The notes under the pieces: generated by a model
Told to the model about the DNA's origin: nothing
Databases searched by the model: none
Seen by the model: the letters and a program-made list of their open reading frames with translations, nothing else
Program-made: the position numbers and the translations under genes
From: Diphasiastrum complanatum
Lineage: Eukaryota; Streptophyta; Lycopodiopsida; Lycopodiales; Lycopodiaceae
Reading direction: 5' to 3'
Length of the DNA: 64,000 nucleotides
Assembly: GCA_029204225.1 (NCBI GenBank)
Contig: CM055092.1
Span: 66,068,923-66,132,922, forward strand
Shown: positions 35,952 to 47,419 of the stretch, one piece after another
Layout of the letters: every line of letters begins with the position of its first letter
Numbering within the stretch: position 1 is the stretch's first letter

Positions 35952-38900
35952 CTAACTAAATGTTCGATCCCAAAATGTGGCCCTTAACTTAGCTTCCAAA
36001 GTGTTGGTATAGTTGTCCAATGTAGATACTACAGCCTCAAGTTCGGTGACCTCACGATCAATCTCGTCAATCTCTTTAAGATATGTGCTAAATGCATCAT
36101 TTTTTTGCTTTAGCTTCTCTACAAAAACACGCAAGCCTGAGGCAAAATCCCCTTCATTGTTATACTCAATAGTCGTCCTATTATTCATCATTTCCAAAAG
36201 TTGCAATACATTGCTTGTTTCCTAAAAGAAAGACAACTTGGTTAGTATCAGTAAATACAACATGTATTATTCAACGTCGCAAAAAAAAAGAATTCTCATA
36301 AAATAAAAGTTGTTGCACATAAACTTGAAGATACTCTTTAATTTAGGAGGCTAATGTGAGAGTGAATCACAACATTAACCCCAAAAAAAATATAGGAAGC
36401 TTGAACATAATACCACAAACAAACAAAATGAAGTGCTCAAAATATAAATAACTAAAAACCTCAATAACTCCATTTCTAGAGATACAAATAACAATGTATG
36501 TGCAACAAATGCATCCTATTGTAGGATATACGGTGCTCTATGTTAAAAATTCACAATTCTAGCTAGACCCATTTTGGACATATTGCTTGTTAATTGTATT
36601 ATGGTCTTGTGGATTCACAATTCTAGCTAGACCCATTTTGGACATATTGCTTGTAAATTGTATTATGGTCATGTTGTGGCTTGTCACACGTGCCAAATAG
36701 CATAGGATAGTCTTTGTAAGTCTTATTCCTAACCTAGCATAGGAGTGGCACCTTTGAAATGAGGCCAAAGAGTGCTTAGATAGGGTAGAGAGAAAATAGG
36801 AGCCAAAAATAGCATGTTTTACATTGTTTTTGGATCTTGAGATCTTGACCCTTAATTAGGGTGGATCAAGTGGATCTTTAGGTTAGATGTTAGGGTTAGG
36901 TTATGATGAATGCATAGAAGTCCTAATATGCTCATATCTGAGCTCTACATGTATAAATATGTGATGGGATTTCCATCCAATTATGAGCAAAATTGAGATT
37001 TTCCTTTTGTGTTGTCATTTGGGTGATATCTTCTAGCCATACCTTGGGACGCTAAGGTAAATGATGCAAAATTGAAATCGCAAAAATGCGTATGCTGAAG
37101 ATCTTGACGTAGCATGTCGATGTTGTTGAGGTGAGTACAAAAATCCATATACCAAATGTATGTTTGCCACAAAAACATAAATGCTAAAATCAGATTGCGT
37201 TGTTGGAAATTCCACATGAGCAATATACTAATGCATAAATTGTGATTTATAAATGTGGCAATATATTTTATGACATCATGTAGCATTCTTTGCAAAAACT
37301 TACATAAATCAAACTAACTGACCATCGTAAGGGATGGAAAAATCACATTGGCTAATAAGAGTAGCATTTTATAAAATTTCACAACATGACAGAATCAATG
37401 GAAAAACTAGCTACATCATGCAACTTTTCTAATGATTTTATAGATGTAATAAGAGATATCCCTACTCATGGAGCTCTCTTGATAAGTGCTAACCATAGAT
37501 TTTGCCTCCACCTTCATCTATGTCTTAAAATAACTCTCTACACATGTAATGATCACCTTGAAGATACCTTGAAAATAGTCTCCACTTGTATGGGAGGCAC
37601 AACAAACTTGGCTAGAATACTTTGGGGTAGATCTAAGGAATTGCATGCATCATTCGTGATAGCAAAGAGACTTGGAAATATGAAAGGCTAGCCCAAAATG
37701 ATATCGTGAACCCAGTACATCAGGCCTTTGTTGCATACATAACCATAGGGACAAGACTTATACAGGCCTTCTGAACAAAAGAGATTCATATTGACTAGCA
37801 AAGACTACCCTTTTCCTAATCAACCAATGGCTACCTATCTTGAACCAAAGACTAGACCTATGAAGAGTATCACCATCTATGTATCATAGATGCATCGCGA
37901 TTCAGAATCGTGATTCAGAAACACGTTTCGGGGATTTTCCCAGAATCGCGCAGAATCGTTTTTTTTTTTTTTGAAATTTTTTATATGGGTATCAGATGAA
38001 AGCTCTGATTGAGAGCATTATGATTGTGTAGTTTGCCGACTGTTTCGGGTGCGAAACACCAAAAAGTGTGTTTTCACTCAGGGAGTTGGAAGGCCAAATC
38101 ATGAAGAGGCCTTACCCCGGACCCTGCCGTTGGGGGGCGTTGCCCCCCAAACCCCCCACCAGGGGGCTACCGCCCCCCGACCCCCCTAGAGCTTCCTGCT
38201 ATATAGACACTGTAGATAAAAATGCTACCGCCTCCCCGTAGATAAAAAATGGGGTCCAAATGCACGCCGAGAAGGGCCCAATATTTATGCCCCGAACTGT
38301 ATGCACATTGCACTCACATTTCCAGTGAAACGATTGCAAAAGTGATCATCATCCATACAGTTGATAGCCCAAACTGTAGGATTAACATTTACTGAAAACC
38401 AGAGCAAATGACAACCAGATAGCTACTGAAAATAAGATCTGTTTGTGCCTCATCTACTGCACTTCTGAGAGGCAATACGCTGCTTTGACCATTGATCCCC
38501 TAAAAAAATTTCAGCCATAAGCTATTTTCCAACAAAAAAAAAAAAAAATTGTGCGATTTTGGGTTCAGAATTGCGATTTGCAAATCGCGGACCCAGCGAA
38601 TCGCGATTCGGTGCATCTATGCTATGTATTAAAAAACTTGGACGTAATGTAAGTCACTCACACACAGTTTTCCAACAAACTCTAAGGACTAACAAATATG
38701 TCATTTTAGTAATCGAACTTACACAAGCAATCTCACAGAACCTGCACAGGCAATGGATGTGCATATGACAACTGATGTTTCATGGTTTGCATAAAACCTT
38801 AAATCGGAAGAAATATTATTCTACAAGACAAAAAGGTACATTCTATGTTCTTCAAACCTATTTTCTTTGATACTCACACGCACTGTGTAAGAATAGAATG

Positions 38901-39347
38901 AAGAACAAATTGACTCAAAGAACATCCAATTGTGCATCTTAATTAGAGTTATGTAACAGAATAGTTAGTGGTGGATATCTAAACACGCATTTCTCATAGA
39001 TTTACACTATTCTAAGATATGCGCTATGCAGAGCAAGAATGTTTTGCTATTAAAAATTGTAAACCTGTCAAAGAAAGTAAAAATTAAGCTCCTTTTTGAA
39101 AGTTTTTCTTTAAAAAAAATGAAGTGATTGCATGGCCTAATGTGTGCAGTGCATTAGACAGAGAGAGGGGTGGAGAGAACCTGAAACTCCCCTTGTGCCA
39201 CTTTTGCTACATTTAAGAAAAGGCGACTCAAAGCTTCCGAAAGAGTATCCTCCTTGAACTTCAAATGACTTTCTTGAGAACCACCTTGTGTGTGTGAAGA
39301 AACCTCAAGTTCAGCAGCATCTGAAGTACGTACTTGAGAAGTGTGGA

Positions 39348-39419
<72 letters not shown>

Positions 39420-39420
39420 T
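35952..39420 (-). CDS. BLOS2: BLOC-1 subunit 2-like protein (BLOS2), two exons visible
   Basis: The downstream exon (36,222-35,952) reads ETSNVLQLLEMMNNRTTIEY, then FASGLRVFVEKLKQKN and EVTELEAVVSTLDNYTNTLE, ending in TAG. This is the conserved coiled-coil core of BLOC1S2/BLOS2, a small subunit of the BLOC-1 complex that acts in endosomal sorting. The upstream exon ends at 39,181 and reads FKEDTLSEALSRLFLNVAKV and AQGEFQ, the conserved N-terminal helix. Splice sites fit: CAG|GTTCTC at 39,181 and TTCTTTTAG|GAAACA at 36,222, phase 0. The visible protein is about 165 residues if the ATG at 39,420 is used, close to family size apart from a repeat-coded N-terminus. The 2.96 kb intron carries a hAT-like insertion. 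The N-terminal start is uncertain because the frame runs through a CA/GA microsatellite. I am confident of the family and less so of the start. Confidence 0.8.
36549..36675. repeat. 64 bp tandem duplication in the BLOS2 intron
   Basis: The unit starting TTCACAATTCTAGCTAGACC occurs twice with a 64 bp period and is nearly identical. It lies in the intron and has no apparent splice effect. Confidence 0.75.
37885..38621. mobile_element. Non-autonomous hAT-like element (737 bp) in the BLOS2 intron
   Basis: Perfect 8 bp flanking repeats CTATGTAT lie at 37,877-37,884 and 38,622-38,629. Terminal inverted repeats begin CATAGATGCA(T/C)CG at both ends (12 of 13 bases). Near the ends sit palindromes of the GAATCGCGATTC type (three related copies on the left, two on the right). 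The 8 bp target duplication is typical of the hAT superfamily. It has no transposase, so it would depend on a related element elsewhere. A G/C-run block lies in the middle at 38,131-38,187. Confidence 0.85.
38131..38187. repeat. G-run/C-run block inside the short hAT-like element
   Basis: Within 57 bp there are one GGGGGG run, one GGGGG run and five C6 runs, including the near-palindrome GGGGGGCGTTGCCCCCC. It stands out strongly from the AT-rich surroundings and could form hairpins or G-quadruplexes. Confidence 0.8.
39351..39419. repeat. (CT)n(CA)n compound microsatellite
   Basis: CTCT from about 39,349 to 39,400, then ACACAC to 39,419. On the minus strand it is (GT)n(GA)n and lies immediately upstream of, and in frame with, the BLOS2 N-terminal exon. 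Confidence 0.95.
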
Positions 39421-40679
39421 CCAACTGGCATACCTCCACTACTGTAGTGCCATTTCACCAAGATGAGCACATTTTGTTCAACTCAAATAAATATAGTAAT
39501 ATGAAAGAATATAATTAAAAGATTGAATCAGAAGGTTACTATAACATGTGTAGTTTCCTGGAAAGTATGCACAAGTATCAGAATATCACAAAGACCAGTT
39601 ATTTACAAGTACATGTAAAGCAATGAGCAAGCTTAAGGTCGAGCACAATGCATCACCTTAAGTAAAGGGAGGAATTTTAACTGTCCAGCCAAAAATAGCT
39701 GGTCAAATGACAAAAGATGCAAAGCGTTGAGAGGGGGGGGTGTTGGGTTAACCATGGGAATAGACAGCCAAAAAAGGTCAAAATTAGAGCCAAACTCACT
39801 TTCACAAAGACGGGCACCAGAAGGGAGCTAGATCCAAACAAACCAGAACAAATTCATTTGATTCAACACACAACTCAAGACAGGACTACAAACATGAAAA
39901 AGGAATGGTGATTTGACCAGAAATAAGCTAAGAAGCATGTTTCTTGATTAAAAAAACTCATGGAGTTGGCTACTTCTCAAAGAACAGGAGAAAAACTCCA
40001 TAGAGAGAAAATGTAGAGAGGTTGGCTGAAAATGATATGCCTTTCAGAAGTAAATCCAACTGAAGCAGTAATAAGCAACCTAAGTTAAGAGGAGTTCCAG
40101 CCACCAGCAGAATTGAGACTTATTTTGCAGTAAAATCGCAGGCTACATTCCTGAGTATGTTATGAATCTCATTTGGAAGAGGCCTCTAAATTTGTTCAGT
40201 CAGCAGAAGATCTTTCAGAGGAGCAAACTACTAATCAGACGAGTCGCCCACAACAGTGAACAATCCCATGCAAAGTTCAAAGTATTTGCACACAGTCTTC
40301 AAAATTCACTGACCAAGTAATGATTTTAAAAGGGAAAGATGACAACAAGCACAAAGAACAGAAATAGACGAGTTCGCCTAAGTAGTTGCAACAGAAAAAT
40401 GGGACAAAAATACTGTTGAGGGTACAACACATACGCACCAAGAAAAATATTAACCATAAGGTTGAAATTAAAATTCAAATCAATCTGATCAAAATCTAAA
40501 GGGTTCAATTTAAACTGCTCTTTTTCAAAAAAAAAAAATTGCTAATTTCTTTTGGAAGAATCAGGTCTTTAACGGTTTTAGGGAATCAGGATGTTAGATC
40601 ATGCTAAACATCTAATGATACTATATAGAGATACAGATGGGAGACGGGTGATCACTTATTCAAAGCCTATGGGACTTGG
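39421..40679. other. No recognised gene; probable BLOS2 upstream region
   Basis: This is the region 5' of the visible BLOS2 exon. No further BLOS2 exon or clear core promoter was identified. Confidence 0.4.
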
Positions 40680-41320
40680 GCTTTTCTACAGATACAATAA
40701 TGGTAGTGTTGGCACTTTATGAGTGAATCTAGGGTTGTTTTAGGAATGAATCAGGAGTTTCAAATCTAGAATGGAGGACCATTGGGGTATAACAGGGACA
40801 TTCACTTTCACCTACTCTATTTGGTATACATATTGATGAGATTGAGGTTATTGGCAATGGTGGTGGTTTGGGCTATAGCCTTGGGAATAAATTGGTTATG
40901 CTAATGATGTAGCTCTAGTCTCCTCGACTAGAGAGGGGCTTCAAAAACATCTGACAGTCTACACAATTTCTGTACTAGATGGGGATTGCGGGTGAACATT
41001 TCGAAGACCAAAGTTATGGTCTTCAACACTTCTAGAGCTCTCATGCAAATACAGGAGTTCATCTTTGATGGCTAACTTTTGAAGGTGTTTTCATCCTTTA
41101 CCTATCTGAGTGTGTTGTTCAGTGATCCTATTTTTAGGATGAGACATGCAACTTCAGCCCCCAACTAGGGAAGCATCTTGCCTCCTTTGTCCAGTTGGAG
41201 AGATTTTGCTTCAGGTGACACATTCATGATGTTCCCAATAAGTGTTGTCTTTTCGATGCTATGGTCACTCCCACAATACTCTACACAGCATAGGCTTGGT
41301 GCACATGCAGTATATTACGG
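40680..41320 (+). pseudogene. LINE reverse transcriptase fragment
   Basis: Across frameshifts the plus strand reads GV.QGHSLSPTLFGIHIDEIE near 40,795-40,850 (canonical GVKQGCPLSPTLF), then a changed YADD region followed by VALVSSTREGLQKHL near 40,908-40,955, then GLRVNISKTKVMVFNTSRAL near 40,985-41,045 and VFSSFTYLSVLFSDPIF near 41,079-41,135. These are RT blocks of a non-LTR retrotransposon in the usual order. The YADD active site is disturbed by a frame change. The fragment lacks endonuclease and 3' end. It may be the same family as the endonuclease piece at 54.3 kb. Confidence 0.85.
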
Positions 41321-42439
41321 TTACAGAGTCTCCTACACTGACATGTAACTTAGTTCCTTGCAAGCAAAGTTTTCATGCATGTATTGGTCCATACGTAGAG
41401 TTAGTTGATAGTGAAAGTCCTCTATGAACACGTCATTGACTTGCAAATCTTCTAGTGCATATCTCCTAATTATGGATCTTTGACAAGAAACCCCCTCCCT
41501 CATTCCTTGTTGCGTAATGTACTGCAAGCTAGGGGCTCGTTGCACATGCCCGCTGAGTTTTCCCCGCATCTCCAGGTATAGTGGGAATGCATGGAGGCCG
41601 TCTCCCATGCATGAAAAAGATTGTGCCACCTTATTTACCCATTGTTGATAATGTTGATCCCAACATGCATTTTCCATCTTTTGTGTGTCTCCTTGAGGCT
41701 TTGAACATCATGTTAAGGGCGTATAATGTGACATGCTCTTGGTTGCATTCTTCGTAAGGTCCTTTTGTTGATGGGTGAACAGAGTGGACCTTTCCAATCT
41801 CCACTGTAGTGATTGGTTTCATCTCAAGGGGCACCTATGTAAGGAGTTAATCCATAGGGGAATTTCTTTGTGAGCATCTAAACAAAAGGGCTCTACTCCA
41901 ATGCAATGTTCTCTTTGGTCAATTCCCGAGAGAGAGGAGGTGAGTGCACTCAAATAGGTTTCCTTACAAGGCATTTTGTCTTCAGATAGCCATCTCAACC
42001 CCGCACATCATTCCAAGGTCAAATCACCGTAGTGCTAGCAAAGGCCATGCCTCCCTATTAGAGAGAGTTCGAAGGAAAAAAGCCTTCAGACTAGACCACC
42101 ATGCCATCGCTTAAGTACGTATCACAACACTTCAAGTTCCCACAGTCTACTTTATGATGCTTTACACATATTCTATTAACTCAAGAAGGTTAATCCTTAT
42201 GTTATCTTTAATGTGCACAATATTGACAAATTCATATATCATGATGTCATTCGATGTTCATAATCTTAAATTGAGTTATCATTATAAGGCATATCAGCCC
42301 TCCGACACATAAAGCATTGTCTTCAATGCACACGTTCGTGATAGATCTTCAAATGTCAAGGAAGTATCAGATGAATGCCTCTTCCATTCATCTTGCATTT
42401 GTGGACAAACAGTTTTTAAACGCTTCAATGCTTATTTGC
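41321..42439. other. No confidently recognised gene
   Basis: The minus-strand open frame 41,677-41,333 (starting MENACWDQHYQQWVNKVAQS) and the next at 41,834-41,631 have fairly normal composition but match no family I know. They could be the decayed C-terminal end of the gypsy integrase upstream on the same strand or part of a host gene. Confidence 0.3.
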
Positions 42440-43180
42440 CATTATCTTGCCTTTTTGGGTTCCCCACTAACAGCCATTACCTCTCATAAGCAATCATGTA
42501 GTGTTTAACAAATTCATTGGCCACAAAGACCTTAACTTTGGTTTGTAGGCCTACCGTACAAGATTTTGAACAGTGATTTCCTCGTTGAGGAATGGACAAT
42601 GTTGAAGTAAGCAAACTCCACCATATGCAACTATTTTCCACATTGACCCCTTTGGTCATGCACGTAGTTCTTAAAAAAGTCCCACATAGTTCTACTTTCT
42701 ACTTCACTCTCACTATCTGCCCATCTATTTGAGGATGGCAGACATTTGAAAAACGCATTATGTTACACAAGTTACCAAAAAACCCTCCCACAAGTTGATA
42801 AGTACGTCATGCATCCCTATATAAAATTATGGACTTATCCCATAGTTTACAACGATGTACACTACGTACAAATGTGTTGCTTCCTCTGCCTTCAAATTCT
42901 TCCTACAATAAGAGAAATGGGCATCCTTGTCCTCAATAGTCCGTATTAATTCATGTCCATAAAAAATTTTATTCATTTTGTCCATGGTAGTGTGTTGCCA
43001 CGGTTCATCCGGAATGGGCAAATCCTATAGCAATACATGCGCTTTACCTTATCATATTTACCCTACTAGCATGTCATGCAAAATTCAATGTACACTTGTA
43101 TATCTTTTCTCATCGATGGATAGGTCCAGAGTCCTCATCAGGATCTTACATATCCTTCATGGTGCTGGAATCTCAAGATA
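42440..43180 (-). pseudogene. Ty3/gypsy integrase, heavily decayed
   Basis: From 43,180 leftwards: QHHEGYVRS..GLWTYPSMR and DIQVYIEFCMTC..GKYDKVKR, the integrase zinc finger with both His and Cys pairs. Next comes PIPDEPWQHTTMDKMNKIF, the start of the catalytic core, where the usual MDFI is MDKM. Then AEEATHLYVVYIVVNYGISP and a diverged DRD block. Finally FSNVCHPQIDGQIVRV with HMVEFAYFN and ILYGRPTNQS at about 42,745-42,530. The order is that of a gypsy integrase, which inserts element DNA. The active-site residues are partly lost and stops are frequent. Confidence 0.7.
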
Positions 43181-43945
43181 GGCAACTGAATGGCACGCAC
43201 TTCAAGCATTTGCAGTAAACAATATGTTACTACATAAGCCTTTCCTTGGTGATAAAAGAGCTGAAAACAAAAAACATTACAGGAAGGTAGCCCGTTTTCT
43301 AAGATAAGCTATTGAGTAAGAAGCTCTCTAAGGCTTTGATTATTTGTCTCCACAATAAAGGCATTGCTCAAAGGATAGTGTTTAAGAACATCTTGATTGG
43401 ATGGAAATTGGACAGATTCCTCTATTCCTTTGGTAATCTCTATCCTCTTTTCTCAGTTGAATGTCTTCTAGTCAAGAATTCATGTGTACTTGCTGTCCAC
43501 TTTATGTCTACTAGTTTCTCTTACCTTTGTAAGTGAATCTTCATGCCAATGGGCAGATTACTCATGTATAGAAACGAAAGGACTGGAGCAAACTAGACTG
43601 GGTGTAAGTTGAGTGCTGGACTTTAACTCCTAATTGGATCTCTTGCAACTTTTGGGTGAATTTTTGAATCTGGGACAGATCTAGACATCAATCTTTTTGG
43701 TTTATTGGCTGTCCACACTTAAAATCAACATGAGGATCACTTTTCTTGGTTTATAGGCATAATACTAATATCCTGTAGGCTATAAGTTAGAATCTTAGTT
43801 GCCCGTTCCGGAACGGAACGCGTTCTGTTCCGGAACGATGCCCCCAAAAAAAAAATACGTTTTTTTACAAAGGAATTAATTTATGTAAAAATTCGGCTAA
43901 TTAACTTAAAAACAGAAAATTAACTACATCAAACAGATTTACTAA

Positions 43946-44011
43946 TGAACAGACCTAAGGAAGCGGATGGCGTCCGAACGCGCGTCCGCGTCCGCATCCG
44001 GACGCGTCCGT
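43946..44011. repeat. GGACGCGTCC-type palindrome cluster, copy 1
   Basis: GAACAGACCTAAGGAAGCGG begins the block, followed by repeated GCGTCCG modules ending in CCGGACGCGTCCG and a T/A-rich run. A close direct copy with the same 19-20 bp lead lies at about 47,594-47,650. Confidence 0.75.
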
Positions 44012-44439
44012 TTTTTTTCAAAAAAAAAATTTCAAAAAAAAAAAAATACAGGCACCCCCCCCCACTGTCCCCCATCCCAAAAGCAAAATAAAAGCAATTT
44101 ATGGCCCCTGTTTTTCCCCCGGAATTGATTATTAGAGGGTGCTTGTCACCCACCTGCCCCCCCCCCCTGTTAAAAAATAGGAAAACGGTACCCAAAAAAA
44201 TTTGCAACAGACCTAACCACTGGGCCATGCCTCTCATAACCTCAGTATTACTAAACAACCATGGCCAGTGAGCAGTTCATAAATTATTACGAACCTTCAT
44301 TGGGAACTAAGCTCCAAAAAAGCGGCAAAGAAAGATCTGAGAGTGGTTTCGAGTGAAGGTTTGTATGGCAAACATATTACTGGTTTGGGGTTTAGAAGTG
44401 AATGCTCGCCAGAGGATTGGGGAGAGGTGAACGCTCACC

Positions 44440-44990
44440 AGAAGAGTGACAAGCTCTCAGGAGCAGAAGTCTCTGGGGGAAATTAGGGCTCACCAGAAGA
44501 GTGACAAGCTATACACTATTGTGACTCGGTTGATGAGATCGGTTTCTTCCCGGATGAGCTTCAACAGCTTACTAATTAGTTATGGCACTACTCCAACTCG
44601 CTACAATACGATGTCGAAATTTTGCATACCAGCACAAGGGCTCCGCAACATCTCCCAGTTTTCAGGTCCCGACCGGACAAAGTGTCCTTGAAGCCCTATT
44701 TAACGTCGAACTTCGGACGGACGTTGCGGCCTGACCATCGGTCGTTTCCTCGTCCTGTTTGTTCCCACAGGTTCATATCGAGGTTGTCCACTGGTCGAAA
44801 CAGACGGTACCCGAAACGGATCCCGTTTGGAGAAACGGGGCCGTCGGACATAGAGTTGCAAAACCAGTCCATTTCGATTGACCTAGTTGCGCTTCGCTCC
44901 AGTCGAAGGGCCATTTTGACCGAACGATACCCGAATCGAGCCAGGCTTGATCCGTTGGGTTCATATCGGGATCACGAACCTGTGGACTAT
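44440..44990 (+). repeat. Left copy of a roughly 450-550 bp direct repeat inside the hAT
   Basis: Segments such as GATCGGTTTC(T/C), CCCGGATGA(G/A)CTTC, GCTTACTAATTA, CGAAACGGATCCCGTTTG and ACCCGAATCGAGCCAGGCT recur in the same order at 46,860-47,170, where about 100 bp (44,600-44,720 here) is absent. The 154-codon open frame across it has no recognisable domain and its counterpart in the other copy is not conserved as protein. Confidence 0.75.
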
Positions 44991-45344
44991 GTTCCCGGAC
45001 CGATGATGCGTTCTACACAGTACCATGGCCTATGTGATGAGATAGATTTAGGGTTTGGAGTGGTACAACGTCACGTGGGCAACTAGTCGGAGCGTGTCCT
45101 GTTAGATGTCCGCCGACATAATGAACGGAAGCTAGATGCAGGATTTCACGAGAGCCAGCGAGAGATAATGGGGCGACTACCGGAGCTGCAGGTACGTGCC
45201 CTTAGATTCCTCGAACCTGCTCCCCCTTGAATGAGCTGGCGAGGGCGAGGAAACGCAACGGATTGGAATTAATTTCACCGCAGAACAACTGCCCATGGTC
45301 CCAGACAGGGTCCCTCGTCGTCGGCCCAGCCAGTAGGTCTTCTG

Positions 45345-46800
45345 GTTCCCGGTAGTGAACGACACAGTTATGATGACCATCCACTCTTCTGGTGACCATT
45401 CACTCCCTGTAGTGAATGGCACGGTTCTGACGACCATTCACCACTATTAGCAGCAGTTTTGTTGCAGTTGTTTTCATCGCGCTACGGAATCAGGGACGCG
45501 GACCACACAAACACCTGAAAACGCGCTAAAATGTTGGCCTTTTGTTCAGTTTGGGGTTTAGGATTTGGGGAACAAACGACCAGAAGGAAGATACCAAAGA
45601 TATTGTTGAGCAAGATTCTGATCATGACGAAGAGTGCAGGCCTTCAGCTAGCCAGGGAGAAAGTTCCAGCTCTTCCATAAGTCTGAAGTGTGCCATAAGT
45701 ATTGAAGTTGCTTGGTATATGACAGGGACGGTGTGGGTGAAAGCCAGTTAAAGAATGTTTTGCAACAAGAACACAGTTTGAAAGGAAATTTTATGGGCTT
45801 CAATAGCCATTTCCTGAACTCAAACACCCAAGGAAGCAGCATAGATCAGACAATGATCAATACCCTTTCATCTGGATGTTTAGCCACGAAACTTTGTAAG
45901 AAAGCAATGGTTAACAATGTCCTTCCAGTACATGGAGATGGTCGAAGTGGTTTTGACGCCAATACGTGTTCCCGAATCTTGCCACATCACCAATTGCTCT
46001 GTTTTCGACTCCACGTGAAACATTTTTGGTGAGCTGACAGAGACAGCACCCAGTGGTTTCTGATCCACTGATCAAAAACCAATGGGTGCTGTCTCTGGAA
46101 GCTCACCAAAAAACGTTTGACGTGGAGTCGAAAAACAGAGCAATTGGTGATGTGGCAAGATTCGGGAACACGTACTGGCGTCAGAACCACTTCGACCATC
46201 TCCATGCACTGGAGGGACATTGTTGACCATTGCTTTCTTGCAAGGCTTCCTGGCCAAATGTCCAGATGGAAGTGTAGTGAACATTGCCTGGTATATGCTA
46301 CTTCCTTGGGTGTTTGAGTTCAGGAAACGGGCAGTGAAGCCAAAACCTAAATCATAAAACTGTATAAAGCCAACATAATTGAACCCTAAACTCTGTACGG
46401 ATTGTTCAAAAACCCGCTCTATTTCACTTACACCATCCCCGTCGGTGACCAAGCAACTTCAGTACGTCTGTCGCACTCTGGGGTTATGGAAGAAATCGAA
46501 TTTTCTTCCTGACTAGCTGAAGGATTGTACTCTTCATCATCAAAAGAGTCTTGCCCAACAATGTATTTGATGTCCTTCTTTTCGCCGTTTGTTTGCTAGC
46601 CGCTGGCCCCAAAGCATACGATAGGTCCACACTTTTGCGCGCTCAGATGGGCTTGTGTGGTGTGCGTCCTCAATTCCATGGCTTGATGAAAACAACTGTG
46701 GAAAAACTGTTGTTCACAATTTTGAGCTCCAGAAGTTAATGGACACCAGAAGAGTGAATGGTCAGCAGAACTATGCCATTCACTACAGGGGACCACATGA
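45345..46800. repeat. Large inverted repeat, arms about 735 bp, inside the hAT
   Basis: The left arm (about 45,345-46,078) and right arm (about 46,081-46,800) are reverse complements over nearly their whole length, with roughly three-quarters or more of positions matching and almost no spacer. Landmarks: GGAGATGGTCGAAGTGGTT, CACCAATTGCTCTG and CAAACACCCAAGGAAG occur on the plus strand on the left and on the minus strand on the right. A transcript across it would fold into a long hairpin. Opposed open frames (45,712-46,032 plus, 46,452-46,072 minus) are the same sequence read in the two arms. I recognise no protein family. Confidence 0.8.
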
Positions 46801-47190
46801 CCGACCATCCTGCAAGAGGTGTAGCTACCTCTGTCCTCACAGTTCTACACAATACTGTGTCTTGTATGGTGTGATCGGTTTCCCCCCGGATGAACTTCTA
46901 CGGCTTACTAATTACTCATGCAAAACTGTTTCATTCACTACAGGTCGTCCGTCCGTTCCTCGTCCTGTCTGCGTCCCACAGGTTCCTGGTGAGGTTGTCG
47001 GCAACCCTAAACCCTAAACCCGAAACGGATCCCGTTTGAAGAAATGGGGCCGTCGGACAGAGACCTGCAAAACTAGTCCATTTCACATGACCTTATTGCG
47101 TTTTTGTCCCGTCGAACGACCATTTCGATCAGACGACACCCGAATCGAGCCAGGCTCGGCCCCTTAAGATTGTATCAGGGCCACGAATAC
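46800..47190 (+). repeat. Right copy of the internal direct repeat, with telomere-like CCCTAAA
   Basis: This is the partner of 44,440-44,990. Near 47,003 it contains AACCCTAAACCCTAAACCC, two and a half plant telomere-type units, which are absent from the left copy. Confidence 0.75.
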
Positions 47191-47210
47191 ACACACAATG
47201 TTCACACACA

Positions 47211-47213
<3 letters not shown>

Positions 47214-47303
<90 letters not shown>
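47214..47303. repeat. (CT)n(CA)n compound microsatellite
   Basis: CT repeats from 47,214 to 47,283 pass directly into CA repeats to 47,303, the same compound type as at 39,351. Open frames across it on both strands are repeat translations. Confidence 0.95.
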
Positions 47304-47419
47304 GCTCTATGCCTCTCCCACTCTCTCTCTCTCTCCCTATTCCGCCCTCTTCCGCCCACTCTGCTTCTGCGGACTGTCCGCAGGGGGCCCGCGGGTTTTG
47401 GTTTTTTTTTTTTTTAAAT

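Noticed and set aside
43948-44218. Small insertion flanked by ACAGACCTAA as target duplication
   Set aside because: The same ACAGACCTAAGGAAGCGG also occurs at 47.6 kb, so the sequence is probably part of the repeat end and not host target DNA.
44622-45086. 154-codon plus-strand frame as a possible gene
   Set aside because: The second copy of the same DNA at 46.86-47.17 kb does not keep the frame, so the similarity is nucleotide-level repeat and not protein conservation.
47003-47022. Telomere or interstitial telomere block
   Set aside because: Only about two and a half CCCTAAA units are present, too few for a telomeric tract.
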